A stretch of DNA of 64,000 bases from Closterium sp. NIES-65 (lineage: Eukaryota > Streptophyta > Zygnematophyceae > Desmidiales > Closteriaceae). The translations under genes were made by a program, and so were the position numbers. The stretch covers positions 1,550,001-1,614,000 of the forward strand of contig CANXME010001453.1 of assembly GCA_948144175.1 (NCBI GenBank). Reading direction: 5' to 3'. Positions 23,118 through 34,197 of this stretch are shown here, piece after piece; positions within the stretch are counted from its first letter, which is position 1; every line of letters starts with the position of its first letter. Below the pieces are notes generated by a model, which searched no databases, was not told the DNA's origin, and was given only the letters and a program-made list of their open reading frames with translations.

Positions 23118-26100
23118 CTAATGAGACTCATCCGCAAGCCTCTTGGTGAGGAAGTCTGCTGGCTGCTGGTGAGTCTTGATGTAGATCGGATTCACCGTCC
23201 CCCTCTTCACCTCCTTACGCAGCCAGTGCCACTTGATACGCATGTGCTTATTGAGCCCATGAAGCACAGCGTTCCTGGCCATCCCAAGAGCTCCCTTGCT
23301 ATCACAAAACAGCGGCGTAGCAACCTTTTGCTCCTGGCCAATCTCCTCCAACAGCCTCCTCAGCCAAATCACCTCCTTCACCCCATGGAACATCGCCATG
23401 TACTCTGATTCCACGGAAGAGAGTGCTGTCTCCGTCTGCTTCTTTGACCTCCAACTAACCGGTCCTCCCCCAACTACGCAGATGTATCCTCCCACAGATG
23501 AAGATTCCTCCTTTTCAGAAGCCCACGTAGCATCGGTAAAGCAAGTAAGAAAGAGCTTGCCTTCTCCATGCCTCTCCCTCTTCTCTTTCAGCACCTCAAC
23601 CCCTTTCTGCTTCACCTGTGCAGATGCGGAGTATTGAACTCCAATGCTTGGGTGAGAGTTCAGATACTTCACCACACGCTCAGCTGCATCCACCTGCTCC
23701 TCTGATGGATTCTGCACTACCCTAGCCAGCTGCCCAACCGAGAAAGAGATGTCGGGTCTCGTGTGAAGTGCTGCATACAAGAGGCTGCCCACCAAGGACT
23801 GAAATTGCTGCTGCTCCTCGGCTTCAACCCCTTCATCCTCTGCAGCTTTCACAAGCTTGAATTCTGCTGGCAGGGGAGTTGCAACCTTGCGCTCATTCTC
23901 AATTCCGTACTTCTCCCCAAGCTCCTTGATGAACTTCTCCTGGTGCAGCTTCAACCACCTGTGATCCAGATCCTTCTCCACGTGCATCCCGAGGTAGTAC
24001 TTTACCTCCCCAAGGTTCTTGCACTTGAAGTTCTCCATCAGCTGCTGCTGCACCTTCTCGATCTCCTTCATGCTGCTGCTAAAGAGAAGAATGTCGTCCA
24101 CATAGACCACAAACAGCACCAGCTTCTCCCCCTCCCCCTTGAGAAAGAGGCTCTCATCACAGCTGCTGGTCCTGAATCCCATCTCCTCTAAAACAGCTGC
24201 CAACTTCTGGTACCAGCAGCGTGGCGCCTGCTTCAAGCCGTAGATGGACTTTTTCAGCTTGCACACCCTGCCCGTACCATCCTCATACCCAGGTGGCTGC
24301 GTCATGAACACCTCCTCCTCTAAAATCCCGTTGAGAAATGCCGTTGATATGTCCATCTGGATAATGAACTTCCTACTAACGGCTGCATCTGCCAACAAGA
24401 CACGAAGGGTAGGGGGTTTGGCAGTGGGAGCAAAGATCTCATTGAAGTCCCGCTTCTCCTTCTGCATAAACCCCTTAGCCACCAACCTACTCTTGTAGAT
24501 GGTGACCTGCCCCTTGTCGTCAGTCTTGATCCTTAGCACCCACTTGCATTGTACCGCTTTCTTTCCCTCAGGCAGCACCACTAGTTCCCAAGTCCCATTC
24601 TCCAGCAGGCTCTGGTACTCAACATCCCTGGAAGCTAGCCATTTGTCCCTATCTGGTCCAGCTAATGCCTCCTCCATGCTAGCTGGTTCCTCTGGTGCAG
24701 GGGCAAGAAAACAGTACGCAGGTTGATCCTCCTCATCCGGGTCATAGCCATGCGGTAGAATCAGCAATGCCTCCTCGGTCCCAAGCTGCTGCTCCGCTAT
24801 ATCAGCTCCTGCAGTCAGCTTCTTAGTAGCCATACGGGTACGTCCTGGCCTGGAGACGGGTGTCTCCCATCCCTTCATAATAACACCCTTCGGCTTCTTA
24901 GTTTTCCCCTGCTGCTGCTCTCCTCCCTCGGATCCAGCAGCTCCACTAGTGCTACCGCTAATCTCCACACCATCACCTCCACCAGCAGGTGCCTCCTGCA
25001 CCTTCTCTTTATCACCACCCTCTGCAGCTGCCTCCTCTCCCTCCTCCCACACACTAGGAGTCAGGTCCAGCTGCATGGTAATCTGCTCCATCTGCTGGGA
25101 CACCCTGGCCTCCGGCTGTTTCTCCCAGCTCCCATACATCATGCCCTCAACAAACTTCACATCCCTGCTGTCAAACAACACACCCTTGGAAGGCTCCCAC
25201 AGCAGCCATCCCTTGCTCTCAGCAGCCAGCCCCAAATGCACACACCAGATTGCACTCGCCCCCAACTTACTGCGGTAGGTCTTGGGAACGTGGGCGACTG
25301 CCATGCAACCGAACACCCTCAGCATGTCCACCGGCGGCTTCCTCCCAAGCCACCTCTCCAACGGCACCCACGAGTCATCCCCAACCTTTGTGAGTACCCT
25401 GTTCCTAGCGACGGTAGCGTGCCGAACAGCATGGGGCCACATCAAGTTGCCCAGCCCAGATTCTATGAGCAGCGCCCTAGCTGTCTCCAAAATTGTCCGG
25501 TTCGCCCGTTCTGCTACACCGTTGGACTGTGGGGTGTAAGCCGTGGTCAGCTCCCTCTGGATGCCCTGCTTCTTGAGCCAGGCCGTCATCTCAGCTCCAA
25601 GGAACTCACCACCCCGATCTGTCCTAATCCGCTTCACCACACACTCCGCTTGCTTCTCCACGAACGGCAGCCAATCGTCCCGAATCGTGGAGGCGGCGTG
25701 ATCTTTCTGCTTCAGCGGATACGCCCACATTAGCCTGCTCCAGTCATCCACTATGGTTAGGAAGTACCGCTCCCCCTTGTGCCCTTGCACCGGCAGCGGC
25801 CCCACCAAGTCCATGTGGACCAGCTCCAACGGCTTTTTGCTCCTGCCAGCCACACTATGGAAGGGGAAACGGGTGAACTTTGAAAGGAGGCAAATTTCAC
25901 AGTTATCATCGGGTGGTTGTCCGTTCAGCTTTAAGCCCTTAACGGCTCCATCCTTCTCCAGCTGCTTCAGCAAAGGCATTGCCACATGCCCCAAACGTCG
26001 GTGTGCAGTTGCCCAATCTGTCTCCCCAGATCTGGCCGACACTTTCACACCAACCCCTCCAACGGCGTTGCACTCCCCCTGGGATGCGGACCCCTCTCCA

Positions 26101-27662
26101 GCCTGCCCCCCACCGTGCCACGCCAGCGCCGGCAGCTGCCACATAGATCTGTACACGTCCTTGCTCTCGTGCAGATCCCAAAGCACCCGATTGCCCAGCT
26201 TCCCCTTATAAGTGCGAGCCCCATCCGTGTTGGTGTTCACCCCAGCCTTGCCAAGCTTACGGAGGGAGATGAGGTTGGCCTTCAGGTCGGGGACGAGGAG
26301 AACGTCGTGCAGCACCACCGGCTTGCCATCCGCTCCCTTAAATGCAGCTCGTCCCGCACCAGCCACCTTCAACATGTGTCCAGAGGCAGAGCACACCTCA
26401 TTAATCGGTGCAGCGCGTACGTCGTCCAGCAGGTCCTTGCGCGGCGTCATTGTCCAAGCAGCGCCTGTGTCCAACACCCAATAGTCCAGGGGGTGCAGCT
26501 CTGCTCCAGCCTTAGCAGATGCGTCTCCTTGCTCCCCCTTGTCTCCCATATGGAAGAATTGGCCCGCGGTGCGCTCCTTCTTCTTCTCCGCACCGCCGTT
26601 GCCCTTCGGGTTGTTGTCGGACGAATCAGCGACCATGTTGGCGCCGTTTTTCTGGTTCCTCTGCGCGCCGCCATCCTGGTGACGATTCTGGGGGGTCCAT
26701 CCATCGGGTTTCCTATAGCACAAAAACCAGGGGTGCCCTTCCTTCTCACAATACCAGCAACTCCCTTTCATTTTGCCACCAGCACCCGACTTGCCCCCAC
26801 GTCCAGATTTTGCACCGCGACCCCAACCGGTACCTCCTTGTTGGTCGTTGGAGTCGTCGTCTTTCTTTGCACCGCGTCCAGCACCACCGAAGCCACGTCC
26901 TTTGCCACGTCGGCTCCCTTGCATCCCGTAGCCGCTGCTGCCGTCGTCTCCACCCCTCAGTTGGCGGCGACGGAAGTCCTCCTCCAGAATCTTCGTCCGC
27001 ACCCACTCGAGCGTCCACAAGCTCTGGTTCTGCGGCAGGCTCAATCCGCTCGTAAATTGAAGCCACGATTCCGGCAGCAGCGAGAGCATCTTCAAGCACT
27101 TTGTTTGTTCCGGGTAGGTGATTCCTGCGGTCGCCAACTTTGCGTAGAGGTCGCGCAATTTGTCAAGGACAGGTTGCACCGGCTCTCCCTCGCTCAGGCG
27201 CAACGCGGACAGCTCCCTCTCCAGCATCAATGTTGCAACAACGGAGGTCGGGGCGTGCAGCTCCTTCAACACGGTCCACGCCTTCGGACCGCACTCAACC
27301 TCCGGCAGCAGGTGCATGACGTGGTGACGCTGGTTCAGCTCCAAACTCTGCGACATCAAGTAGTAGCCAGCCGAGGCGCGCTCGTCCCAATCTTCCTGAA
27401 GAGCGGGGTCACTCGGTCTAGGCTCCTCCCCAATCATTAGTTTCAGCAATCCGATTTGACGGAAATAAAGTTGCATTTTCCAGGCCCAATCATCATAGCC
27501 CTCACCATTGAACTTCTCGACGGTGAAGTTTTTCAGCACCTCCTTGATCAGCGAGCCCTGGCTTGTTCGCGCTCCCCTTGGCGCAGAAACACCAGAATCA
27601 TGGCTGCCGCTACGATCTTGGGCTGAAGATTCACCAGCTACCGCCGAGGTGTTGCCCGCCAT
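23118..27662 (-). CDS. Copia gag-pol polyprotein of A3 (1,514 aa)
   Basis: A single open frame encodes the whole retrotransposon polyprotein. Residues about 30-240 are the gag domain, 255-300 a Gly/Arg/Lys-rich tract, and 302-315 a zinc knuckle C-X2-C-X4-H-X4-C (CWYCEKEGHPWFLC). The aspartic protease motif VLDTGAAWT is near 396-404. Pre-integrase H554/H559/C588/C591 is followed by the integrase core with D618, D682 and E718 (the D-35-E spacing). A Glu-rich linker spans about 850-1000. RT spans about 1022-1265 with YVDD at 1187-1190, and RNase H about 1375-1505 with TDATWAS, SSVESEYMA and CDSKGAL. The domain order is Ty1/copia. The ATG lies about 46 bases from the LTR, just past the primer site. 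Gag and pol share one frame, so no frameshift is needed between them. It would act in cytoplasmic particles and then integrate cDNA in the nucleus. Confidence 0.96.
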   Translation of the reverse strand: MAGNTSAVAGESSAQDRSGSHDSGVSAPRGARTSQGSLIKEVLKNFTVEKFNGEGYDDWAWKMQLYFRQIGLLKLMIGEEPRPSDPALQEDWDERASAGYYLMSQSLELNQRHHVMHLLPEVECGPKAWTVLKELHAPTSVVATLMLERELSALRLSEGEPVQPVLDKLRDLYAKLATAGITYPEQTKCLKMLSLLPESWLQFTSGLSLPQNQSLWTLEWVRTKILEEDFRRRQLRGGDDGSSGYGMQGSRRGKGRGFGGAGRGAKKDDDSNDQQGGTGWGRGAKSGRGGKSGAGGKMKGSCWYCEKEGHPWFLCYRKPDGWTPQNRHQDGGAQRNQKNGANMVADSSDNNPKGNGGAEKKKERTAGQFFHMGDKGEQGDASAKAGAELHPLDYWVLDTGAAWTMTPRKDLLDDVRAAPINEVCSASGHMLKVAGAGRAAFKGADGKPVVLHDVLLVPDLKANLISLRKLGKAGVNTNTDGARTYKGKLGNRVLWDLHESKDVYRSMWQLPALAWHGGGQAGEGSASQGECNAVGGVGVKVSARSGETDWATAHRRLGHVAMPLLKQLEKDGAVKGLKLNGQPPDDNCEICLLSKFTRFPFHSVAGRSKKPLELVHMDLVGPLPVQGHKGERYFLTIVDDWSRLMWAYPLKQKDHAASTIRDDWLPFVEKQAECVVKRIRTDRGGEFLGAEMTAWLKKQGIQRELTTAYTPQSNGVAERANRTILETARALLIESGLGNLMWPHAVRHATVARNRVLTKVGDDSWVPLERWLGRKPPVDMLRVFGCMAVAHVPKTYRSKLGASAIWCVHLGLAAESKGWLLWEPSKGVLFDSRDVKFVEGMMYGSWEKQPEARVSQQMEQITMQLDLTPSVWEEGEEAAAEGGDKEKVQEAPAGGGDGVEISGSTSGAAGSEGGEQQQGKTKKPKGVIMKGWETPVSRPGRTRMATKKLTAGADIAEQQLGTEEALLILPHGYDPDEEDQPAYCFLAPAPEEPASMEEALAGPDRDKWLASRDVEYQSLLENGTWELVVLPEGKKAVQCKWVLRIKTDDKGQVTIYKSRLVAKGFMQKEKRDFNEIFAPTAKPPTLRVLLADAAVSRKFIIQMDISTAFLNGILEEEVFMTQPPGYEDGTGRVCKLKKSIYGLKQAPRCWYQKLAAVLEEMGFRTSSCDESLFLKGEGEKLVLFVVYVDDILLFSSSMKEIEKVQQQLMENFKCKNLGEVKYYLGMHVEKDLDHRWLKLHQEKFIKELGEKYGIENERKVATPLPAEFKLVKAAEDEGVEAEEQQQFQSLVGSLLYAALHTRPDISFSVGQLARVVQNPSEEQVDAAERVVKYLNSHPSIGVQYSASAQVKQKGVEVLKEKRERHGEGKLFLTCFTDATWASEKEESSSVGGYICVVGGGPVSWRSKKQTETALSSVESEYMAMFHGVKEVIWLRRLLEEIGQEQKVATPLFCDSKGALGMARNAVLHGLNKHMRIKWHWLRKEVKRGTVNPIYIKTHQQPADFLTKRLADESH

Positions 27663-27693
27663 AGCTACCTATATCGAGGATCACTATAACGCA

Positions 27694-27705
27694 GCTCTGA
27701 TACCA
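27694..27705 (-). other. Primer binding site of A3
   Basis: Sense TGGTATCAGAGC, three bases inside the 5' LTR; matches initiator tRNA-Met priming typical of plant copia elements. Confidence 0.85.
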
Positions 27706-27708
27706 GCT

Positions 27709-28801
27709 TGTTGGTGTAAGGGCCTAATAAACTCAAGCTATTAAGACTTTATCAAACTTAAAACCTCTCCTCGGGGTCACCTCCAAGGGTCCTTGGGTGC
27801 CTGGTACAAGACCAGCCCCTATCCTCGGGTCCGAGTTTGTAGAGAGAGGGATCAAGAGGGACTTAGTCAAAACAGCAAGAGTACCTTGAACGTCGCGCAG
27901 CGTATCGTGCAGACCGTCGACCGGATTAAGCTAAGAATTTGCTATATCGAAGCTCACTCTAAGAGCTTTAAAATAAGCCAAGTTGCCTCGCGAAAAGTTC
28001 TGCCATTACGAAGTTATGGCTCGGACAGCGTTAGCCTAGCGTTGGAGTGCTAGCATACTAGCGTTGACTTGGGTAGCATTCCGCCGTCGCATCGCGTAGA
28101 AACGAAATTCCAGCAAGGAAGGAATTCGCTTGAATCAATTTCACTATATTCAGGTACAAACAGAGAAGGAATAAATAGCTCTAGCTAGCAAGGACCTTGG
28201 GAATCAACCTGGGAACAACCAGGGATGATCCCAAATAATTCCAAGCAACAGAACCAACCTGGCTGGACAAAATAGCAGGTGATAGGTTGGTGAACAACCT
28301 CTGGTTCTGTTTTACCAACCTGGGAAAACAACAACCAGGTTCAGGTCCTAAAAACAGAACCTGTTTTGTCTTTGCCCAACCAGCCAAGTGCTGGTTCCGC
28401 TGGTTTCCCCTGGCCCTGTAGCATGCAGATACAGACAAACAACATCCAACCTTCACCTAAATTGTACCCCTATAGTGCCTGCCCTGCTACACTATAGTCA
28501 ACCAAACAAAACAGTACAATTTCGAGTTGGATAGAACTGAATCTGCGCAATCATGTAAGTTGAACCGCAAAGCTTCCATCTTGGGTTCCTTTGCGAGCTC
28601 GTCCTTTCTGCTTGTACTGTTCATAGCGCGTACAATGTTATGCCGAAGCGCACATTTTGCGAGTACCTGCAAATGCTTCAAGCGAAAATTGCGAAAGCAA
28701 ACAAACACACAAACATACCATTCACACGCAAATGCATTCGCACACGCATACTCGTACAAACAGACGGCAGGATGTCGTGCAATGTGAATTTGCACCCAAC
28801 A
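27709..28801 (-). repeat. 5' LTR of A3
   Basis: Nearly identical to 22010-23102, same subtype; followed by the right target duplication GAACC. Confidence 0.96.
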
Positions 28802-29859
28802 GAACCTGCTGCAGGAGGGGAACGAAGTACGGTCTGGGCCGCGAGGCGACGCCAGAAACAGCAGGGACAGCACCAGTACCCCCAGCAGGAGTACCCGCTC
28901 CAGTAGCACCTCCAGCAGCACCTCAAGTAGCTTTAGAACCCCCAGTAGCACCTCCAACGACACCTCCAGTAGCACCTCCAGTAGCTCCAGAACCCCCAGC
29001 AGCACCAGAACCTTCAGCAGCACCAGGAGCATTGCCAGCCGGACCGCCAGCAGTAGTCTCAGCGCCAACACGCTCAGCAGCACCAGCTCCAGTAGATCCC
29101 GCAGGCCCAGCAGCTCCAGTACTCCCAGTACGAGCACCTCCGGGACGCGCGGCAGCAGCACCCTCAGCAGCCGAAGAACCTCCAGCACCAGCAGCAACGC
29201 GCCAGCGCCGGGCAAACCACTCACGCAACTCCTGCGGGGAGAGTGGCTCTCGGCGAGACGAAGCACCCGGAGAACGTCCAGGCGAAGAACCCTCAGGCAA
29301 AGCACGTCCAGGCGTAGAACCTCCAGTCTCAGTACCCCCAGGCTCAGCACCTCCAGGCTCAGCACCCCCAGGCTCAGCACCCCCAGGCTCAGCACCCCCT
29401 GGCTCAGCACCCCTAGGCTCAGCACCCCCAGGCTCAACACCCCCAAGCTCAGCACCCCCAGACTTAGCACCCCCAGGGACAGCACCCCCAGTCACAGCAC
29501 CCCTAGGCTCAGCACCCACAGCAGCGCCAGAGTCACCAGTGACCTCGACAGGCTTGACCGCGTCTACCTGGGACACACCTGAAGGGGCAGGACCCTGAGG
29601 GGGAAGGGGGTCGACCGAGGGGGGACCTGGTACCAAGAAGAGCGGGGGTGGGGGGAGGGACGGAGTGCGGTAGGGGAAGAGGCGGTAGTAGGGTACCGAC
29701 TCATCGAACGTGACGTCCTGGGAGGACAGAACATGGGGAGAGGTGGGGTGGTAGAACTGCTACCCAGGGGCGTCGGGGGGGAACCCCAAGAAGACGCAGG
29801 GAGCAGCGCGAGGGGACAGCTTGTCCGCAGACAAGTCGCGGACAAACGCCCGAGATCCC

Positions 29860-30760
29860 TAGACCCTGAACGCGGACGCATCGCCAACCTTCCCCGTCCA
29901 CAGCAGGGCTGGGGAGGTCTCCGGCTTGGAGACCCTTGGGTGGAGGTTGATCTGATGCGCCGCCCACCTGACCGCAAACGGCCACAGAAAATGGGGGGCA
30001 GCCGCATGCATCATGGACGTACGAGCGACGTCCATGACCATGCCAATGCGGCGCTGTGCAATCCCATTTTGTTGTGGTGAGTCCGGAAGCATGAAGGTCT
30101 GGCGGATGCCTCGCGCACGACAGTAGGCACGCAGAAGGCCAGAGGAGAACTCTCCGCCCCTGTCCGAGTGCAGACGCAACACAGGAAAGTCTGAGCCAAA
30201 GCTCTGCCTAAGGTGGAGACGAGCTGCACGGATCCAGTCGATCAGCACCTCAGTGACATCACTCTTGCTGCGCAAGGGGAAGACTGTGGTGTAACGCGAG
30301 TAATCGTCAACCACCAACAGGAAGTAGCGCTTGTGACCGAGTCCACGGACGCGCGCAGGGCCCCACACGTCCATGTGAAGCGTCTGCAACGGAGCCTCTG
30401 TCGGAGGAAACTGGGAGGAGTGAGGGGCAGCACGCTGGCGCCCCTTGATACAGGGGACAAAGGCAGGGCCAGGGCCCCGAGGAAGGGGAGGGAGGGACCG
30501 GGGAGGACCAGACACAAGAAGACGGGAGGCCATGCCTCTGAGCCGAAGCAGAGAGGGGTGACCCAGGCGGTGGTGCCAGAGGAGAGTCTCGTGAGACAGG
30601 CGACGACACGAACAGGGGGCAGACTCAGGACCAGACCTGGACGCTGCAGCAAACACCTGACCTGACGAGGGGACCCTACCAGACTCAGGAACTGGAGAAG
30701 AAGCAGTGGTCCGTATGTACAGGCTCAACCCTGGCTGACGTGTAAACGTAGCCAGGTGAC
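29860..30760 (-). pseudogene. B3 pre-integrase and integrase region
   Basis: HHRLGHPSLLRL, a CIKGRQ zinc region, HMDVWGPARVRG, VVDDYSRYTT, HSDRGGEFSSG and PQQNGIAQRRIG identify copia pre-integrase and integrase. Confidence 0.9.
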
Positions 30761-31329
30761 GACCTGTGCTGGCCTCTGTGCAGTGCGTCACTCGCTGACG
30801 AGCAGGGGTGAACTGGTGGACTCCCGCATCCTGTAGGTCAGCACCACTCACCAAGTTCGTAGAGAACGAGGGGAGGTAGAGACCAGACAGGGTGCCAGAG
30901 GGAGCCGCCGGACACGGGAGGACTGTCGAGAAGCGAGACAGAACAGGACCCCCAGAGGGGTCAGCCAGTGACACCGCAACCGGCCGACTAAGCGACGTGA
31001 GTGTGGTGCGGTCCCGAAAGAAGGAGCGAGACGCTCCAGAGTCAAGGGTGAAGGTGTGGGAGGCCGAAGCCGACGCAGTACCTGAGAGCGCAGACTCACT
31101 AGTACCTGAGAGAGTAGCCTCACCAGTACCTGAGAGCACAGACGCACTGGCACCTAGAGCAGAAGCCTCGCTGGCACCTAGAGCAGCAGTACCAATGCCC
31201 GGGTTGGGCTGGAAACACCGGTAACAGTCACCCTTATCACTAATGGTCACAGCATACATGGCAGCAAGGATAGCATCAAAGTCAAGATCAAAGATAGCTA
31301 CACCGGCCCTAGACAGCTCTCCCTAGCGG

Positions 31330-32619
31330 GGGATCTCCGCGGCCTCGGGGAACTGTTGGCGCCAAGCGTCCGTGAGGCGGCCAAAGCAGCGCTGGGCGGT
31401 GTGGGTACCCCCACACTGCTCTCCAGCGCGGTCGCCAGTGCGAAGAACGTAGGTGCAGGGACCAAAACCCCAACCACGCTGACGCTGCGTGTACCACTCA
31501 CGGAGCTGCTGAGGGGTGGGGACGTCGCGAGAATGCTGCTGCTGCTGCTGGTGCTGCTGGCGCTGACCACCCCCAGTGCTGCTCCGCTGCGAAGTGCCAC
31601 TCCAACCACCTCCACCACCGCCACCCCCGCTTCCGCCTCCACCGCCCCCGCCTCCGCCTCCATCGCCGCCTCCTCCGCCACCTCCGCTCCCACCACCACC
31701 GCCGCCGCTACCCCCGCCTCCACTGCCGCCACTAGCACCCCCACCCCCGCCACCACCTCCACCGCCACCCCCACTCCCTCCGCCGCCTCCACCTCCACCT
31801 CCACCGCCCCCGCTGGCCCCACCCGCTCCCTTGCCCCCTTGCCCTTGCCAGAGCGGCGTCTCCCGCTAGGGGCAGACGCCGCACCGACCGACTCAAGACC
31901 AACGAGGTCGGCCGCGGCGGCAGAGGCGACAGAGGGCAGGAGAGGGGAAGGAGAACACCCCTCAAAGATGGGGGCGCGGGGGTCACCTCGAGAGGCTCCT
32001 ACAGCAACTATGCTCTTCTCCGCCGCTAGGAGGGCCTTCTCGAGGCTGTCGACTGTGAGGGTGGTGGGACAGACCGCGAGGAAGTGGTCCCGGACTACAC
32101 GAAGGGAGTCAGGGAGGCGAGTGACTAAAAAGTAGAGAGTGATGTACATGGGGGGGGGTTCTTGGCGGAGAAGTCAGCAGGACGCTCAGCGCGGTAGCGA
32201 GTGTCACTAGTGCGGAGGTGCGTGATGAGATCAGCGATAGTGGGAAAGGCGGCAAGGTCAGGGAAGAGGAAGGGGAGCATGAGGCGGCTCAGTGCAGCAG
32301 TGGCAGGGGAGGAGTAGCGCGCAACTACAGCGTCGTACAAGGTTTGGGCACTCTTGTACTGGCTAAAGTGCGCGCGCTCAGCGGTAGGCAGGTGGCGACG
32401 CACAGCAAGACGTGCAGCAGCATCGCGCGTGGCCCACTGTGAGCAAACACTGGCGTCAGCATCAGCAGCAGGGGCAGGGACGGCGCCAGAGGTGAGGTCA
32501 AAGAGAGAAAGACCGTCTGCCCTATCGCACTGTAAGAACAGCTGCAGGTCGTCGACCGAGACCTCAAAGTCAATGGCGCGACCCTCAGCGTCAAAAGCTA
32601 GGACAGTAGGGGTAGCCAT
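31330..32619 (-). pseudogene. B3 gag region
   Basis: It starts with MATPTVLAFDAEGRAIDFEV; B5 (51723) and B4 (44683) start in the same way. The N-terminal half is a copia-type gag domain. The C-terminal half is a Gly/Ala-rich tract, which generates a spurious poly-proline frame on the plus strand. It ends in the His/Cys motif. Confidence 0.85.
31386..31457 (-). other. Atypical gag zinc-binding motif of B3
   Basis: The minus strand encodes C-X13-C-X3-H-X4-C (CTYVLRTG then CGGTHTAQRC). B4 and B5 show the same spacing, unlike the canonical C-X2-C-X4-H-X4-C of families A and E. Zinc or RNA binding is inferred. Confidence 0.65.
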
Positions 32620-32659
32620 GACGACAGACTAGCAGTGCAAGCAGTGCGGGAAGGGGCAC

Positions 32660-33560
32660 GCAGTAGCAGTGGAGCTGTGCTCACCAGACAGGACGGGTCG
32701 GGCAGCTCAGCAGTACAGCAACACGGCAACACAGCAGCTCTGCCGGCCCAGTAGCAACAGCAGCCCCACAGGACCAGCAGCTCGGCTCCTCAGGCGGCTC
32801 GGGCGGCTCGGGCGGCTCGGGCGGCTCAGGCGGCACGGGCGGCTCGGGCGGCTCGGGCGCTCGGCGGTACAGGCGGCTCGGGCGGCTCGGGCGGCAAAGG
32901 TGGCTCGGGCGGCTCGGCTCCTCAGCTACGTAGGCGGCTTGGGCGGCTCGGGTGACGCGGGTGGCACGGGCGGCTCGGGCGTCGAAGGGCCGGGACAGCG
33001 TAGCGCGAGGGCGGCTGGGAGCGGGACCGGGGTGGGCGGCTCACGGGTGGCTCGGGGCCGGGACGGGCGGCTCACGGGCGGCGCACAGGCGGCTCACGGG
33101 CGGTTCACGGGTGGCTCGGGGCCGGGACGGACGGCTCACGGGCGGCTCACGGGCGGCGCTTCGGGCGGGTCACGGGCGGCACGTGGGCGGTTAAGGGCGG
33201 CGCGCGGGCGGAGCGTGGGCGGTCTGAGGCCTGGCGAGCGGCGCGCGGACGGCGCGTGGGTGGCTTGGGGCCTGGCGAACGGCGCGCGGGCTGCTTAGGG
33301 CGGCGCGCGGGCTACTTAGGGCGGCGCGCCGTCTGCTTAGGGCGGCGCGCGGGCTGCTTAGGGCGGCGCGCGGGCTGCTAAGGACGGCGCGCGGGCTGCT
33401 AGGAACGGCGCGCGGGCTGCACGGGGCCTGGACGGGCGGCGCGCTAGCGTCTAGGGCGGCGCGCTGGCGGCGTGAGGCCTGAACGAGCGGCGCGCGGGCG
33501 GCTAAGGGCCGGTGACAGAGGTAAGAGAGAGAGCCCGGAGCGCGCTCCGGGTAAAAAAAA
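32660..33560 (-). repeat. C-rich tandem leader of B3
   Basis: The plus strand is a series of GGCGGCTCGGGCGGCTCG and GGCGCGCGGGCTGCTTAG-type units, so the element's sense strand is C-rich. It occupies the position of the B2 and B5 leaders with different units. No gene is supported. Confidence 0.85.
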
Positions 33561-33604
33561 AAGTTTGAAGTAGTGGTGGGCCCTAAGCACAGTTCCCACA
33601 AAGG

Positions 33605-33620
33605 AACCTGCTCGATACCA
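33605..33620 (-). other. Primer binding site of B3
   Basis: Sense TGGTATCGAGCAGGTT directly after the 5' LTR; initiator-Met-like with a variant core. Confidence 0.75.
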
Positions 33621-33753
33621 TGAGAAAAATAGAACGAGAATGAGATGACTATGAACGAAGTGAGTACAAATAGGAAACCCTAATTGGGTTGTACCCCCTA
33701 TGGGATACCCCACTATAGCCTACACAAAATAAGCAAGCTATAATGTTCTGACA
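33621..33753 (-). repeat. 5' LTR of B3 (133 bp)
   Basis: Sense TGTCAGAACA...TTTTTCTCA, matching the B1 and B5 LTRs. Confidence 0.88.
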
Positions 33754-34197
33754 GTTCTTATAAGAATACAAGGAATATGAAAGGGTACGACTAATTATTG
33801 TTTTACTGTTGCTGTTGCAGTTCGATACAGTGACGACTCGGGCAACTGCTCAGTATCGAGTCAGTTGTTTGTCCTTGGTGTCGCGCTGTATTTGTCCGGT
33901 CAAAGGTCGCTGACCTTTGACTTTCGCGTAACCTCAAGCAGTTACTTTTCGCCTCAACCTCCGATGGTTGATTCGCCGATGTTTCGTTGCGCTTCGCTTC
34001 GTTTACGACTTAGTGTTTCGACATATCAGAAGTGTTTAAGTCACTTTGTTTCCAACACCCATTACCATTTCCCAACTTTTTTGGGGGGGGGGGTAGACGT
34101 CTCTCAACAAAACAAGCACCGCCGCTCGAAGTGCTCTCTCGTAAGCACGCACGGCCACGACAGAGGCTCTCGCTGAGCTTGCCCGACACCCCCACCA
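33754..34197. other. Non-coding spacer, possibly 5' end of G1
   Basis: No gene seen. It holds a perfect 10-bp inverted repeat (GTCAAAGGTC, 3-base loop, GACCTTTGAC; 33899-33921) and a G-run near 34,084. It could be LTR and leader of G1, but no LTR pair or primer site could be defined. Confidence 0.4.

Larger units (their letters stand above)
22010..28801 (-). mobile_element. Copia family A, copy A3: complete-looking 6.8-kb element
   Basis: Two 1,093-bp LTRs with only about four differences by eye, a primer site, a polypurine tract, one uninterrupted gag-pol frame and a perfect 5-bp target duplication GAACC. It sits inside B3, whose linker sequence resumes in register on the other side. It looks whole and is the youngest LTR insertion in the window; with plant-like substitution rates the LTR divergence suggests a few hundred thousand years or less. 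Confidence 0.95.
28802..33753 (-). mobile_element. Copia B3, 5' portion (LTR, leader, gag, protease, integrase)
   Basis: On the minus strand from 33,753: LTR, primer site, ~1-kb C-rich leader, gag (MATPTVLAFDAEGRA...), His/Cys motif, protease (DSGASRSFF near 31,040), integrase, and the repetitive linker up to the A3 insertion. Together with 20243-22009 this is one element split by A3. It is broken in a few places and lacks its 3' end. Confidence 0.9.

Noticed and set aside
31576-31869. Poly-proline, extensin-like protein
   Set aside because: Antisense of the Gly-rich part of B3 gag.
33754-34197. LTR of G1
   Set aside because: No matching second LTR, primer site or TG...CA ends could be defined, so it is reported only as a spacer.
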